Source of the DNA: Microbacteriaceae bacterium PS02344
Lineage (GTDB): Bacteria > Actinomycetota > Actinomycetes > Actinomycetales > Microbacteriaceae
Assembly (NCBI GenBank): GCA_029959905.1
Contig: JASCNZ010000021.1
Coordinates: forward strand, 1-42,412
Direction of reading: 5' to 3'
DNA length: 42,412 bases
Every line of letters starts with the position of its first letter. Positions within the stretch are counted from its first letter, which is position 1. A model generated the notes under the pieces. It was not told the origin of the DNA, ran no database searches, and worked only from the letters and a program-made list of their open reading frames with translations. Position numbers and translations under genes: made by a program. Of the stretch, positions 25,930 to 33,973 are shown one piece after another.

Positions 25930-25935
25930 GGGGCC

Positions 25936-27231
25936 ATGACCCCCTCGTCGCTTCCCGAGGTCGTGCGCGTCGCGGCCGATCTGATCCGCTTCGACACCTC
26001 GAACTACGGTGGCGGCCGCGCAGAGGGCGAGCGCGAGGCCGCCGAGTACGTCACCGCCTATCTTCAGGAACTCGGCCTCGAGGTCGAGACCTACGAACCG
26101 ATTCCGCGTCGGACCAACGTCATGGCGCGGGTTCCGGGCCGTGATCGTTCCCTTCCGGCTCTCGTCGTGCATGGCCACCTCGATGTCGTTCCCGCGGTGG
26201 CGGAGGACTGGACGGTCGATCCCTTCGCCGGCATCGTGCAGGACGGAATGCTCTGGGGCCGCGGCGCCGTCGACATGAAGAACATGAACGCGATGATCCT
26301 CACCGCCGTCGCCGACATCCTGCGCGCGGGGGAGCGCCCCGCGCGCGACCTCGTGCTCGCGTTCTTCGCCGACGAGGAGAACGGCGGCGTGGAGGGGTCG
26401 GCGCTCGTGGTGCGCGATCGACCCGAATGGTTCGCGGGCGCGGAGACCGCGATCAGCGAGGTCGGCGGATACTCGATCACCGTCGACGATCGACGCGCCT
26501 ACCTGCTGCAGGTGGGGGAGAAGGCGCTGATCTGGATCCGACTGGTGGCGCGCGGGCGCGCCGGCCACGGCAGCCGTCTGCACGACGACAACGCCGTGAC
26601 GGCCCTCGCCGAGGCGGTGGCGAAGATCGGGCGCACGCGCTGGCCGCTGCGGCTCACTCCGACCACCTCGGCGCTGATCGCGGGGCTGGGCGAGCTCACC
26701 GGGCGCGGGACGGACGACCCCGACGCCCTCGCGGCCGCTGCGGGACCCGCCGAGGCGTTCCTGCGCTCGACGTTCCGCACCACGACCAACCCCACTGCAC
26801 TCAGTGCCGGGTACAAGCACAACGTGATCCCCGAGCGCGCCGAGGCGCTGATCGACGTGCGGGTGCTGCCCGGCACGGAAGACGCGGTGATCGCCGAGCT
26901 GCAGCAGATCGTCGGCGACGGGATCGAGATCGAGACGGTCGTGCGTGACATCGGCATGGAGACCCCGTTCGAGGGCGAGCTCGTCGAGGCGATGGTGGCG
27001 AGCCTCGACCGACACGACCCCGGTGTGCCGGTGATCCCCTATCTGCTCGGCGCGGGCACCGATAACAAGGCGCTGTCGACGCTCGGTATCACCGGGTACG
27101 GCTTCGCGCCGCTCCGTCTCCCCGCCGATCTCGACTTCACGGGGATGTTCCACGGAGTCGACGAGCGTGTGCCCGTAGACTCGCTTGTCTTCGGCCAGCG
27201 GGTGCTGGCCGATCTGCTGCGCTCGTTCTGA
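25936..27231 (+). CDS. M20 family metallohydrolase (ArgE/DapE-like)
   Basis: A 431-residue zinc aminoacylase or peptidase of the M20/M25/M40 family. Metal-binding and catalytic blocks are in order: [11 protein letters not shown] (His ligand and adjacent catalytic Asp), [12 protein letters not shown] (bridging Asp), FADEENGG (catalytic Glu and ligand Glu). A dimerisation insert follows (about 185-305), then [10 protein letters not shown] near the end and a late His in [13 protein letters not shown]. It cleaves an amide bond in small N-acyl or dipeptide substrates; the substrate is not evident. Leaderless start with TAGCCT six bases upstream. Not linked to arginine or lysine genes here. Confidence 0.92.
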   Translation: MTPSSLPEVVRVAADLIRFDTSNYGGGRAEGEREAAEYVTAYLQELGLEVETYEPIPRRTNVMARVPGRDRSLPALVVHGHLDVVPAVAEDWTVDPFAGIVQDGMLWGRGAVDMKNMNAMILTAVADILRAGERPARDLVLAFFADEENGGVEGSALVVRDRPEWFAGAETAISEVGGYSITVDDRRAYLLQVGEKALIWIRLVARGRAGHGSRLHDDNAVTALAEAVAKIGRTRWPLRLTPTTSALIAGLGELTGRGTDDPDALAAAAGPAEAFLRSTFRTTTNPTALSAGYKHNVIPERAEALIDVRVLPGTEDAVIAELQQIVGDGIEIETVVRDIGMETPFEGELVEAMVASLDRHDPGVPVIPYLLGAGTDNKALSTLGITGYGFAPLRLPADLDFTGMFHGVDERVPVDSLVFGQRVLADLLRSF

Positions 27232-27272
27232 GCGCCCCGCGCACCCGCGCCCCTCGACCCTCAGAAGGCAAC

Positions 27273-28097
27273 ATGCATCTCCTCGAAGCGCTCATCCTCG
27301 GCATCGTGCAGGGGCTCACCGAGTTCCTGCCGATCTCGTCCAGCGCGCATCTGCGCATCCTCGGCACGTTCCTGCCCTCGGGCGAGGACCCGGGAGCCGC
27401 GTTCACCGCGATCACCCAGATCGGCACCGAGGCCGCGGTGGTCGTCTTCTTCTGGCGCGACATCGTGCGCATCATCACGCAGTGGTTCCGCTCGCTCGCG
27501 GGCAAGGCGCCGCGCAACGACCCCGATGCGCGCATGGGCTGGCTCATCATCCTCGGCAGCATCCCGATCGTCGTGCTCGGTCTTCTCTTCCAGGACCAGA
27601 TCGAGACCGTGTTCCGCTCGCTCTGGATCGTGGCGATCATGCTCATCGTGTTCGGCGTGCTGCTCGGCATCGCCGATCACGTCGGCGCGAAGAAGCGCGC
27701 ACTGAATCAGCTGACCTACCCCCACGGCGTCGCGTTCGGAGTCGCGCAGGCTCTGTCGCTCGTACCGGGCGTCTCGCGCTCCGGCGGCACCATCACGATG
27801 GGCCTGTTCCTCGGGTACGAGCGCGCAGCGGCTGCCCGATACGCATTCCTGCTCGCAATCCCCGCGGTGTTCGGCAGCGGGTTCTACCAGCTCGCCAAGA
27901 GCTGGGGAGAGCCGTCGTTCTTCTCACTCGGCGACACCCTCGCGGCCACCGGTATCGCGTTCGTCGTGGCCCTCGGCGTGATCGCGTTCTTCATGAGTTG
28001 GATCTCGAAGCGCAGTTTCCTGCCGTTCGTGATCTACCGCATTGTTCTGGGCTCGGTCATCCTGGTCCTGCTCGGCACCGGCGTCATCGCCGCCTGA
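27273..28097 (+). CDS. uppP: undecaprenyl-diphosphatase
   Basis: UppP (BacA) dephosphorylates undecaprenyl diphosphate at the membrane to recycle the lipid carrier for peptidoglycan synthesis, and its overproduction gives bacitracin resistance. The 274-residue protein has about eight membrane segments and both active-site signatures. These are [16 protein letters not shown] near residue 15 (catalytic Glu and Ser) and [20 protein letters not shown] near 165 (catalytic Arg). AGAAGG lies six bases before the ATG. It is separated by 41 bp from the M20 gene and may be co-transcribed with it. It ends 14 bp from the convergent PAC2 gene. Confidence 0.97.
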   Translation: MHLLEALILGIVQGLTEFLPISSSAHLRILGTFLPSGEDPGAAFTAITQIGTEAAVVVFFWRDIVRIITQWFRSLAGKAPRNDPDARMGWLIILGSIPIVVLGLLFQDQIETVFRSLWIVAIMLIVFGVLLGIADHVGAKKRALNQLTYPHGVAFGVAQALSLVPGVSRSGGTITMGLFLGYERAAAARYAFLLAIPAVFGSGFYQLAKSWGEPSFFSLGDTLAATGIAFVVALGVIAFFMSWISKRSFLPFVIYRIVLGSVILVLLGTGVIAA

Positions 28098-28111
28098 GGC
28101 CGAGGCCCGCC

Positions 28112-28960
28112 TCAGCGCTTGTGGTCTCCGGGCCCGTCGCCGCGGCGGCGCAGGTACCGTTCGAACTCCTGCGCGATGGCGTCGCCGGAGGCTTCCGGCG
28201 AGTCCCACGTGTCGCGGGTCTTCTCGAGCTGACGGATGTACTCGCTCATCTCCTCGTCGTCGGCCGCGGCAGCGTCGATCGACGCCTCCCAGGCGGCAGC
28301 CTCGGTGCGGAGGGAGGTGCGCGGCACGTCGACGCCGGTGAGCTCGTCGAGGCGATCGAGCAGCGCCAGGGTCACCTTGGGTGAGGGCGTCGAGTTGGCG
28401 ACGTAGTGCGGCACGCTGGCCCAGAGAGTCGCCGTGGGAATGCCGGCGGACTCGGCGAAGTGCTCGAGCACGCTCAGGATGCCGACGGGGCCCTCGTACA
28501 GCGACTTCTCGAGACCGAGCTGTTCGCGCACCTGGTCGTTCTGACTCGCCGCGAAGATCGAGATGGGGCGGGAGTGCGGCACATCGGCGAGCATGGCGCC
28601 GAGGAACACGAACCCGGTCACGGCGTCGCGCAGGGCGACATCGACGAACTCGGAGGCGAACGCCTGCCAGGTGCGTGCGGGCTCGACACCGGTCAGGAGC
28701 CAGAACTCGGTGCCGGGACCGGGGTCGCGGGGGCGCCAGAGCGTGGCTTCCGGCCACGTGAGGCGCCGACGTCCGTCGGAATCGAGGCGAGACGATGGGC
28801 GGGTGTACTGGTAGTCGAAGTAGAGCTCTGGGTCGACGGAGTGCACGAGGTCGTAGGCGGCGTCGCCGCGCATCGCGGCGACGGCGCTGCTCGCGGCTTC
28901 CCCCGCGTCGTTCCAGCCGTCGAAGGCCACGATCACGATGCGCGAACCGAGAACATCCAT
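28112..28960 (-). CDS. PAC2 family protein
   Basis: A 282-residue protein with the PAC2 (proteasome assembly chaperone 2-like) domain. It is common beside the Pup-proteasome locus of actinobacteria, but its bacterial function is unknown. The N-terminus IVIVAFDGWNDAGEAASSAV is the family signature, and TGFVFLGAMLADVPHSRPISIFA and GPVGILSVLEHFAESAGIPTATLWA follow. The C-terminal segment (EMSEYIRQLEKTRDTWDSPEASG) is the helical tail seen in actinobacterial members. The ATG at 28960 has AAGGGG six bases upstream and is preferred over a GTG at 28996. It is divergent from the HAD gene. No proteasome subunit is encoded in this window. Confidence 0.9.
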   Translation of the reverse strand: MDVLGSRIVIVAFDGWNDAGEAASSAVAAMRGDAAYDLVHSVDPELYFDYQYTRPSSRLDSDGRRRLTWPEATLWRPRDPGPGTEFWLLTGVEPARTWQAFASEFVDVALRDAVTGFVFLGAMLADVPHSRPISIFAASQNDQVREQLGLEKSLYEGPVGILSVLEHFAESAGIPTATLWASVPHYVANSTPSPKVTLALLDRLDELTGVDVPRTSLRTEAAAWEASIDAAAADDEEMSEYIRQLEKTRDTWDSPEASGDAIAQEFERYLRRRGDGPGDHKR

Positions 28961-28999
28961 CGTGATCCCCTTCCGTTCCGGTGCCGATGCGATCACCCC

Positions 29000-29005
29000 A
29001 GGCTA
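29000..29005 (-). promoter_or_regulatory. -10 hexamer of PAC2 gene
   Basis: TAGCCT on the minus strand, upstream of the leader that carries AAGGGG. Confidence 0.4.
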
Positions 29006-29040
29006 GTCGCGCGCGGCGGAGGTCGGGCGCGACAGGCGGA

Positions 29041-29046
29041 TAACAT
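29041..29046 (+). promoter_or_regulatory. -10 of leaderless promoter (HAD gene)
   Basis: TAACAT, GGCTCG, then the GTG at 29053. No ribosome site is present. Confidence 0.55.
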
Positions 29047-29052
29047 GGCTCG

Positions 29053-29736
29053 GTGAGCACACAGCCCCGCGTCGTCCTCTGGGACATGGATGGAACCGTC
29101 GTCGATACCGAGCCGTACTGGATGGCGGCGGAGACCCGCCTCGTCGAATCGTTCGGCGGAACCTGGACCCATGAGGACGGCCTCCAGCTCGTCGGGAGCG
29201 GACTCATCGACAGCGCGATCATCCTCCAGAACGCGGGTGTGCGCCTCGAGCCGCAGGCGATCGTCGACCATCTCACCGACGAGGTGCAGCGGATGCTCCG
29301 CACCGACGGCGTGCCCTTCCGCCCGGGCGCGCGCGAGCTCCTGCTCGACCTCCATGACGCGGGCGTCCCCACCGCGCTCGTGACGATGTCTCTGCGCCGC
29401 ATGGCGCTCAGCGTGGTCGAGCTCATCGAGTTCCCCGCCTTTCAGCTCGTCGTGGCCGGCGACGACGTCGAGAACCCCAAACCCCATCCCGAGCCGTACC
29501 TGCAGGCCGCGGCGCTGCTCGGCGTCGACATCGCAGACGCGATCGTCATCGAGGACTCGCCGACGGGTGTGCGCGCCGGCGTCGCCTCGGGCGCCGTGAC
29601 GCTCGGTGTGCCGCACATCGTGCCGCTCGACGACGCAGGCGCGCATGAACTCTGGCCGACCCTCGAGGGTCGTCGAGCGGCCGATCTCCTCGACCTGCAC
29701 GACCGCCGCACGACCACGGCAGGAGCCGCACGATGA
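29053..29736 (+). CDS. HAD family hydrolase (beta-phosphoglucomutase/phosphatase type)
   Basis: A 227-residue haloacid-dehalogenase phosphatase, cytoplasmic. Motif I is WDMDGTVVDTEPYW with nucleophile Asp11 and Asp13. Motif II is TALVTMSLRR, motif III the Lys in ENPKPHPEPY, and motif IV is IEDSPTGVRAG. An alpha-helical cap lies between residues about 18 and 85 (subfamily IA). The substrate is a small phosphate ester, not further predictable. GTG start, leaderless. Its stop overlaps the trmI start (ATGA), so it is translationally coupled to tRNA methylation. Confidence 0.93.
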   Translation: MSTQPRVVLWDMDGTVVDTEPYWMAAETRLVESFGGTWTHEDGLQLVGSGLIDSAIILQNAGVRLEPQAIVDHLTDEVQRMLRTDGVPFRPGARELLLDLHDAGVPTALVTMSLRRMALSVVELIEFPAFQLVVAGDDVENPKPHPEPYLQAAALLGVDIADAIVIEDSPTGVRAGVASGAVTLGVPHIVPLDDAGAHELWPTLEGRRAADLLDLHDRRTTTAGAAR

Positions 29737-30752
29737 CCGAGACCCGCAGCCAACAGCCCAGCGGTCCCTTCCGCGAGGGCGACCGTGTGCAGCTCACGGG
29801 CCCCAAGGGGCGCCTGCACACGGTGACCCTGCGCCAGGACGGGGAGCTCCACACACACCACGGCGTGCTCCGCCACCGCGACCTCATCGGCCTCCCCGAC
29901 GGTTCGGTGGTCGCCAACAGCTCCGGGCACGACTACCTGGCGCTACGTCCCCTCCTGCGGGACTTCGCGATGTCGATGCCGCGCGGCGCGGCCATCGTCT
30001 ACCCCAAGGACGCCGCCCAGATCGTCATGCAGGCCGACGTCTTCCCGGGTGCGACCGTGGTCGAAGCGGGGGTCGGATCCGGCGCGCTCTCGCTCTCCCT
30101 CCTGCGGGCGGTCGGCCCGGCGGGCCGGCTGGTCTCGTTCGAGCGTCGCGACGACTTCGCCGAGGTGGCTCGCGGCAACGTCGAGACCTTCTTCGGTGCG
30201 ACGCCGTCGACGTGGGAGGTCGTCGTCGGCGATCTCGTCGAGGCGCTGCCGTCGACGCTTCCCGCGGGCACGGTCGATCGAGTGGTCCTCGACATGCTCG
30301 CACCGTGGGAGTGCATCGACGTCGTCGCCGACGCGCTGACGCCCGGAGGTGTCGTGCTCTGCTACATCGCGACGGCGACCCAGCTCTCCCGGGTGGCGGA
30401 GTACATCCGCAGCACCGGCCTGTTCACCGACCCCGACGCATCCGAGACCATGGTGCGCGGCTGGCACGTCGAGGGGCTCGCGGTCCGCCCGGACCACCGC
30501 ATGGTCGCCCACACGGGCTTCCTGCTGACGGCGCGTCGCCTCGCTCCGGGGGCCGTCGCGCCGCCGGTCAAGCGCCGGGCGTCGAAGTCGAGCTACGGCG
30601 ACGAGGACGTCGAGATGTGGACCCCTGGGGCGGTGGGCGACCGCGAGATCAGCGACAAGAACCTGCGCAAGCGGGCTCGCGAAGCCGCCAGGGCGGCCGA
30701 GGGCGCGCGCATCGCCGCCACCGCGCGCGAATCGGAGCAGGACACCGAATAG
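29733..30752 (+). CDS. trmI: tRNA (adenine-58-N1)-methyltransferase
   Basis: TrmI methylates A58 in the T loop of tRNAs as a tetramer. The 339-residue protein has a small N-terminal beta domain (about 10-75; FREGDRVQLTGPKGRLHTV). A Rossmann SAM-binding domain follows, with IYPKDAAQIVMQADVFPG, EAGVGSGALSLSLLRAVG (motif I), SFERRDDFAEVARGN (acidic loop) and VVLDMLAPWE (catalytic region). The C-terminal 50 residues are a charged extension. In M. tuberculosis the orthologue (Rv2118c) sits close to the proteasomal ATPase gene. Here the next gene begins ten bases on and is the FKBP-like lipoprotein. Confidence 0.95.
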   Translation: MTETRSQQPSGPFREGDRVQLTGPKGRLHTVTLRQDGELHTHHGVLRHRDLIGLPDGSVVANSSGHDYLALRPLLRDFAMSMPRGAAIVYPKDAAQIVMQADVFPGATVVEAGVGSGALSLSLLRAVGPAGRLVSFERRDDFAEVARGNVETFFGATPSTWEVVVGDLVEALPSTLPAGTVDRVVLDMLAPWECIDVVADALTPGGVVLCYIATATQLSRVAEYIRSTGLFTDPDASETMVRGWHVEGLAVRPDHRMVAHTGFLLTARRLAPGAVAPPVKRRASKSSYGDEDVEMWTPGAVGDREISDKNLRKRAREAARAAEGARIAATARESEQDTE

Positions 30753-30755
30753 ACT
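30750..30755 (+). promoter_or_regulatory. promoter overlapping the trmI stop codon
   Basis: TAGACT, whose first three bases are the trmI stop codon, seven bases before the GTG at 30763. This implies a separate, near-leaderless promoter for the FKBP-PafBC genes. Confidence 0.5.
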
Positions 30756-30762
30756 GGAGAGC

Positions 30763-31695
30763 GTGCGTAAAACGTCCGCCGCTCTGGCCACCCTCAGCCT
30801 CGCCGTCCTCGCTCTGACCGGGTGCACGGCAGCGCCGACCTCCGGCGACGCCGCGTGCGAGCGCATGGGCGGCAACACCGACCTGCGCGACGCGGTCTCC
30901 GTCGAGGGCGACATCGGCGGTCGTACCGACGTCGACCTGTTCACGCCGCTGTCGACGCCGAAGAGCTCGTTCGCCGACCTCGTCGTCGGTGATGGCCGTG
31001 CACTGGCCGACGACGGCCAGGCGATGCTGCTGCAGCTGTCGATCTACGACGGCAGCACCGGCGAGAAGATCTACGACGAGCCCTTCGACGAGGCGACCAG
31101 CGCGCCGATCACCATCGACCAGTGGGCCCAGCGTGTGCCGGGCCTCGCGCCCGCGCTCGAGTGCGCGACGGCCGGCTCCCGGGTCGTCGCCGCGCTCACC
31201 CCCGAGGACTTCGGCGCGCAGAACGCCACGAACTTCGGCATCGATGACGACGGTGCCGCCGTCTTCGTGCTCGACGTCGTCGACGTGTACATGTCGAAGG
31301 CAGAGGGAGCGCTGCGCTTCAACGACGCCCGCAACATGCCCACCGTCGTGCGGGCCCCCGACGGCACCCCCGGTGTGATCATCCCCGACGTCGACGCGCC
31401 CGACGAGCAGACCGTGCAGACGCTCATCGAGGGTGACGGCGAGAAGCTGACGGCCGACCAGTTGCCGCTCGTGCACTTCACCGCCGTGGGCTGGGACGAC
31501 AAGCAGGTGCTGCGCACCACGTGGGGCGACGCACCCATCATCGACTTCGCCCAGCTCGCGCCGCCGATCGCCGAGGCGCTCGTCGGCCACACCGTGGGGT
31601 CGCAGGTGCTCATCGTGGCACCGAAGACCGAAGGATCCGCGGCCATGGCCTTCGTCGTCGACATCCTGGGCGCCGTCCCCGTCCCCTCGCCGTGA
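30763..31695 (+). CDS. lipoprotein with tandem FKBP-like domains
   Basis: A 310-residue exported lipoprotein. A signal sequence with lipobox LTGC places the lipidated Cys at residue 21. Two FKBP-like segments follow, about 65-185 and 200-305. The second keeps the family's HFTAVGWDD start and VGSQVLIVAP block. Most aromatic residues that line the FKBP prolyl-isomerase pocket are missing in both, so catalytic activity is doubtful and a chaperone or binding role is possible. FKBP-type genes lie directly upstream of pafB in many actinobacteria. GTG start, near-leaderless. It overlaps pafB by one base (TGATG). Confidence 0.82.
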   Translation: MRKTSAALATLSLAVLALTGCTAAPTSGDAACERMGGNTDLRDAVSVEGDIGGRTDVDLFTPLSTPKSSFADLVVGDGRALADDGQAMLLQLSIYDGSTGEKIYDEPFDEATSAPITIDQWAQRVPGLAPALECATAGSRVVAALTPEDFGAQNATNFGIDDDGAAVFVLDVVDVYMSKAEGALRFNDARNMPTVVRAPDGTPGVIIPDVDAPDEQTVQTLIEGDGEKLTADQLPLVHFTAVGWDDKQVLRTTWGDAPIIDFAQLAPPIAEALVGHTVGSQVLIVAPKTEGSAAMAFVVDILGAVPVPSP

Positions 31696-32690
31696 TGGCC
31701 GCCCGGATTCCCGCGGAGGAGCGCCTCACGAACCTCGTGGTGGCGCTGATGGCCACGGAGATCGGGCTCACGAAGCAGCAGATCCTCGAGAACGTCTCCG
31801 GGTACCGGCAGCGCGCCGGTGCCGGTACCCGCACGGATGCGCTCGAGAAGATGTTCGAGCGCGATAAGGATGAGTTGCGCGCGCTCGGCATTCCCGTCGA
31901 GACGATCGGCGACGCCGCCGATCCGAACGATCTCCGCGAGGCCCGCTACCGGATCCCGCAGGCGGAGTACGACCTGCCGGAGGACATCGCGTTCACCCCG
32001 GCCGAGCTCGCCGTGCTTCAGCTGGCGGGGAGCGTCTGGAGTGCGGAGTCGGTCTCGGGCGACGCGCAATCCGGGGTGCGTAAGATCCGCGCGCTCGGCA
32101 TCGACGGCGATGAGCCGATCATCGGTTTCGCGCCGCGGATCACGGCGCGAGACGCCGCCTTCGCGCCGCTCCAGGAGGCGATCGAGAAGACGCGCGTGGT
32201 GGTGTTCGATTACCTGAAACCCGGTGAGGATGCCGCACGGCGTCGGCGTGTGCGCCCGCTCGCACTCGTGGACTACGAGGCGCGCTGGCACGTCTTCGGA
32301 GTCGACGTCGACCTCGGCGAGGACCGCACGTTCCTCCTGAGCCGCATCGTCGGCGCCGTCTCGATCACTGCTGAACCGTTCGACCCGGCGCTGCGCGAGA
32401 GCGCGGGGGAGCGGGCGCTGTCCGGACTGGAGGCGGTCGCCGCCGCCCATTCGGCGCTGCTCGAGGTCACTCCGGGCACCGAGGCGGCATTGCGTCTGGG
32501 ACGCCGCGCGACCCCGGCCGTCCAGGGCATCCGCGTGCCCTTCGTTGACCTGCACATCCTCGCCGACGAACTCGCGTCGTACGGCCCGGAGGTCCGTGTG
32601 GTCGAACCGGACGCGCTGCGGGACGCGGTCGTCCTCCGTCTGACTGCGGTCGCCCGGGTTCACGCCGATGGAGAGGAGGAACGACGATGA
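31695..32690 (+). CDS. pafB: WYL-domain transcriptional activator subunit PafB
   Basis: PafB with PafC forms the PafBC activator that drives the LexA-independent DNA-damage response in actinobacteria. The 331-residue protein has an N-terminal winged helix (about 5-75; ERLTNLVVALMATEIGLTKQQILENV), a middle helical region and a WYL domain (about 160-245). The WYL domain contains VVFDYLKPGEDAARRRRVRP, then the tryptophan of EARWHVFGVDVD. A C-terminal extension (WCX, about 250-331) follows. ATG at 31695 shares its first base with the upstream stop; an in-frame GTG directly before it is an alternative. Overlaps pafC by four bases. Confidence 0.93.
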   Translation: MAARIPAEERLTNLVVALMATEIGLTKQQILENVSGYRQRAGAGTRTDALEKMFERDKDELRALGIPVETIGDAADPNDLREARYRIPQAEYDLPEDIAFTPAELAVLQLAGSVWSAESVSGDAQSGVRKIRALGIDGDEPIIGFAPRITARDAAFAPLQEAIEKTRVVVFDYLKPGEDAARRRRVRPLALVDYEARWHVFGVDVDLGEDRTFLLSRIVGAVSITAEPFDPALRESAGERALSGLEAVAAAHSALLEVTPGTEAALRLGRRATPAVQGIRVPFVDLHILADELASYGPEVRVVEPDALRDAVVLRLTAVARVHADGEEERR

Positions 32691-33679
32691 GTGCTGCGGC
32701 ATCGCGTCCCCTGCTCGCCTCCGATCGCGTGCGGCTGTACCTGACTCTCGTTCCCTACGTGCTCGAACACGGCCAGGTCTCCGTCGCCGAGGCCGCCGAG
32801 GAGTTCGGGGTCTCGCCGCGGGAGATGCGCGCGATGATCGAGAAGCTCACCGTGATCGGTCTTCCCGGCGAGTCGGGGTTCTGGCAGCAGCCGCAGGAGA
32901 TGTTCGACATCAACTGGGACCTGCTCGAACAGGAAGACGTGATCGAGATCACGAACGACGTCGCCCTCCGACGCGTGCCGCGATTCACCGCTCGTGAGGC
33001 GGCTGCGCTGCTGGCCGGTCTTCAGATGGTCGCCGCGGTGCCGGCGGTCTCGGACTCGGGTCTCGTCGCCGGTCTCATCTCGAAGCTGTCGCGCGGCGCC
33101 GCCGACGCCCCCGCTGAGGTCGTCGTCGCACCGAGCGCGGTCGACGAGGTGCGCGAGGCGGTCGCCCGCGGTCTGCACGAGGGACGGGCTCTCTCGTTCC
33201 GTTATCAGGCGCCGGATGCTCCCCCCACCACACGCACCGTCGACCCGGTCCAGATCCTGATCACGAACGGCCAGTGGTATCTGCAGGGGTGGTGCCACAT
33301 GCGGCAGGCCATGCGCACCTTCCACCTCGATCGCGTGAGCGCGCCGACCCTGACCGACATCCCCATCACGCACGGCGGCGACCAGGTGCCCGAGGCCTTC
33401 TCGGAGGGCGTGGAGGATCGCCAGGTCGAGGTGCGGCTCCCGGACCGGCTGGCGCCGCTCCTCGGCGGGCTGTTGTCGGCCGATGACGTGGAGTCGCACG
33501 ACGGCGTCGTCACCGCGCACCTGCATCTCGCCGATCCACGGGGCATCAAACGCATCGCCGCCCGGTTCGGGGGAGCGCTCGAGGTGCTCGAACCCGGGAT
33601 CGCACGCGCGGCGACGCGAGAATGGGCCGCGGCAGGACTCGCCCTCTACCATCAGCCCACGTCCACCGACGCCGGGTAG
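32687..33679 (+). CDS. pafC: WYL-domain transcriptional activator subunit PafC
   Basis: Partner of PafB. The 330-residue protein repeats the same architecture. A winged helix (about 12-75; RVRLYLTLVPYVLEHGQVSVAEA then FGVSPREMRAMIEKLTVIG) is followed by the WYL domain (about 165-245) with LSFRYQAPDAPPTTRTVDP and WYLQGWCHMRQAMRTFHLDR, then a WCX domain to the end. The WYL pocket is thought to sense single-stranded DNA or another nucleic-acid ligand after damage. The start overlaps pafB (ATGA). The stop codon TAG is also the beginning of the tatA -10 element. Confidence 0.93.
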   Translation: MSAAASRPLLASDRVRLYLTLVPYVLEHGQVSVAEAAEEFGVSPREMRAMIEKLTVIGLPGESGFWQQPQEMFDINWDLLEQEDVIEITNDVALRRVPRFTAREAAALLAGLQMVAAVPAVSDSGLVAGLISKLSRGAADAPAEVVVAPSAVDEVREAVARGLHEGRALSFRYQAPDAPPTTRTVDPVQILITNGQWYLQGWCHMRQAMRTFHLDRVSAPTLTDIPITHGGDQVPEAFSEGVEDRQVEVRLPDRLAPLLGGLLSADDVESHDGVVTAHLHLADPRGIKRIAARFGGALEVLEPGIARAATREWAAAGLALYHQPTSTDAG

Positions 33680-33682
33680 ACT
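33677..33682 (+). promoter_or_regulatory. tatA promoter overlapping the pafC stop codon
   Basis: TAGACT includes the pafC stop codon. Transcription would start near 33689 with a 19-base leader containing GAGGAG, the tatA ribosome site. Confidence 0.5.
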
Positions 33683-33707
33683 GGCACCAAACTACGAGGA
33701 GACTCTC

Positions 33708-33971
33708 ATGGGCAATCTATTCGCGGGTCCGCACCTGTGGATCATCCTCATCATCATCCTGCTCCTCTTCGGTGCGGCGAAACTGCCGGCACTGGCGAAG
33801 AGCATGGGACAGTCTGCACGTGTGTTCCGCGGTGAGATGAAGGCGATGAAGGCCGAGGACGCGGCCGAGAACACTGATGGCACCGCCCCGGCCCCGGCCG
33901 ACGGCACGGTGAAGAACCAGGCGGCCACGACCGACACCGCCAAGCCGGAAACGCCACCGCAGACGTCGTAG
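33708..33971 (+). CDS. tatA: Sec-independent translocase subunit TatA
   Basis: TatA polymerises to form the pore through which the Tat system exports folded proteins. The 87-residue protein has the standard form: a short N-terminus, one membrane helix (about 9-22; HLWIILIIILLLFGAAKLP, with the FGxxKLP hinge) and an amphipathic helix (ALAKSMGQSARVFRGEMKAMK). An acidic, Pro/Thr-rich tail follows. GAGGAG lies six bases upstream. It lies two bases before tatC. A TatB gene is not present, as is usual in actinobacteria, where it is located elsewhere. Confidence 0.96.
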   Translation: MGNLFAGPHLWIILIIILLLFGAAKLPALAKSMGQSARVFRGEMKAMKAEDAAENTDGTAPAPADGTVKNQAATTDTAKPETPPQTS

Positions 33972-33973
33972 GC

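Noticed and set aside
27193..27210. Perfect 7-bp hairpin (GGCCAGC, GGGT, GCTGGCC) before uppP
   Set aside because: It lies inside the coding end of the M20 peptidase gene, and its codons fit the protein. No evidence for termination or a riboswitch.
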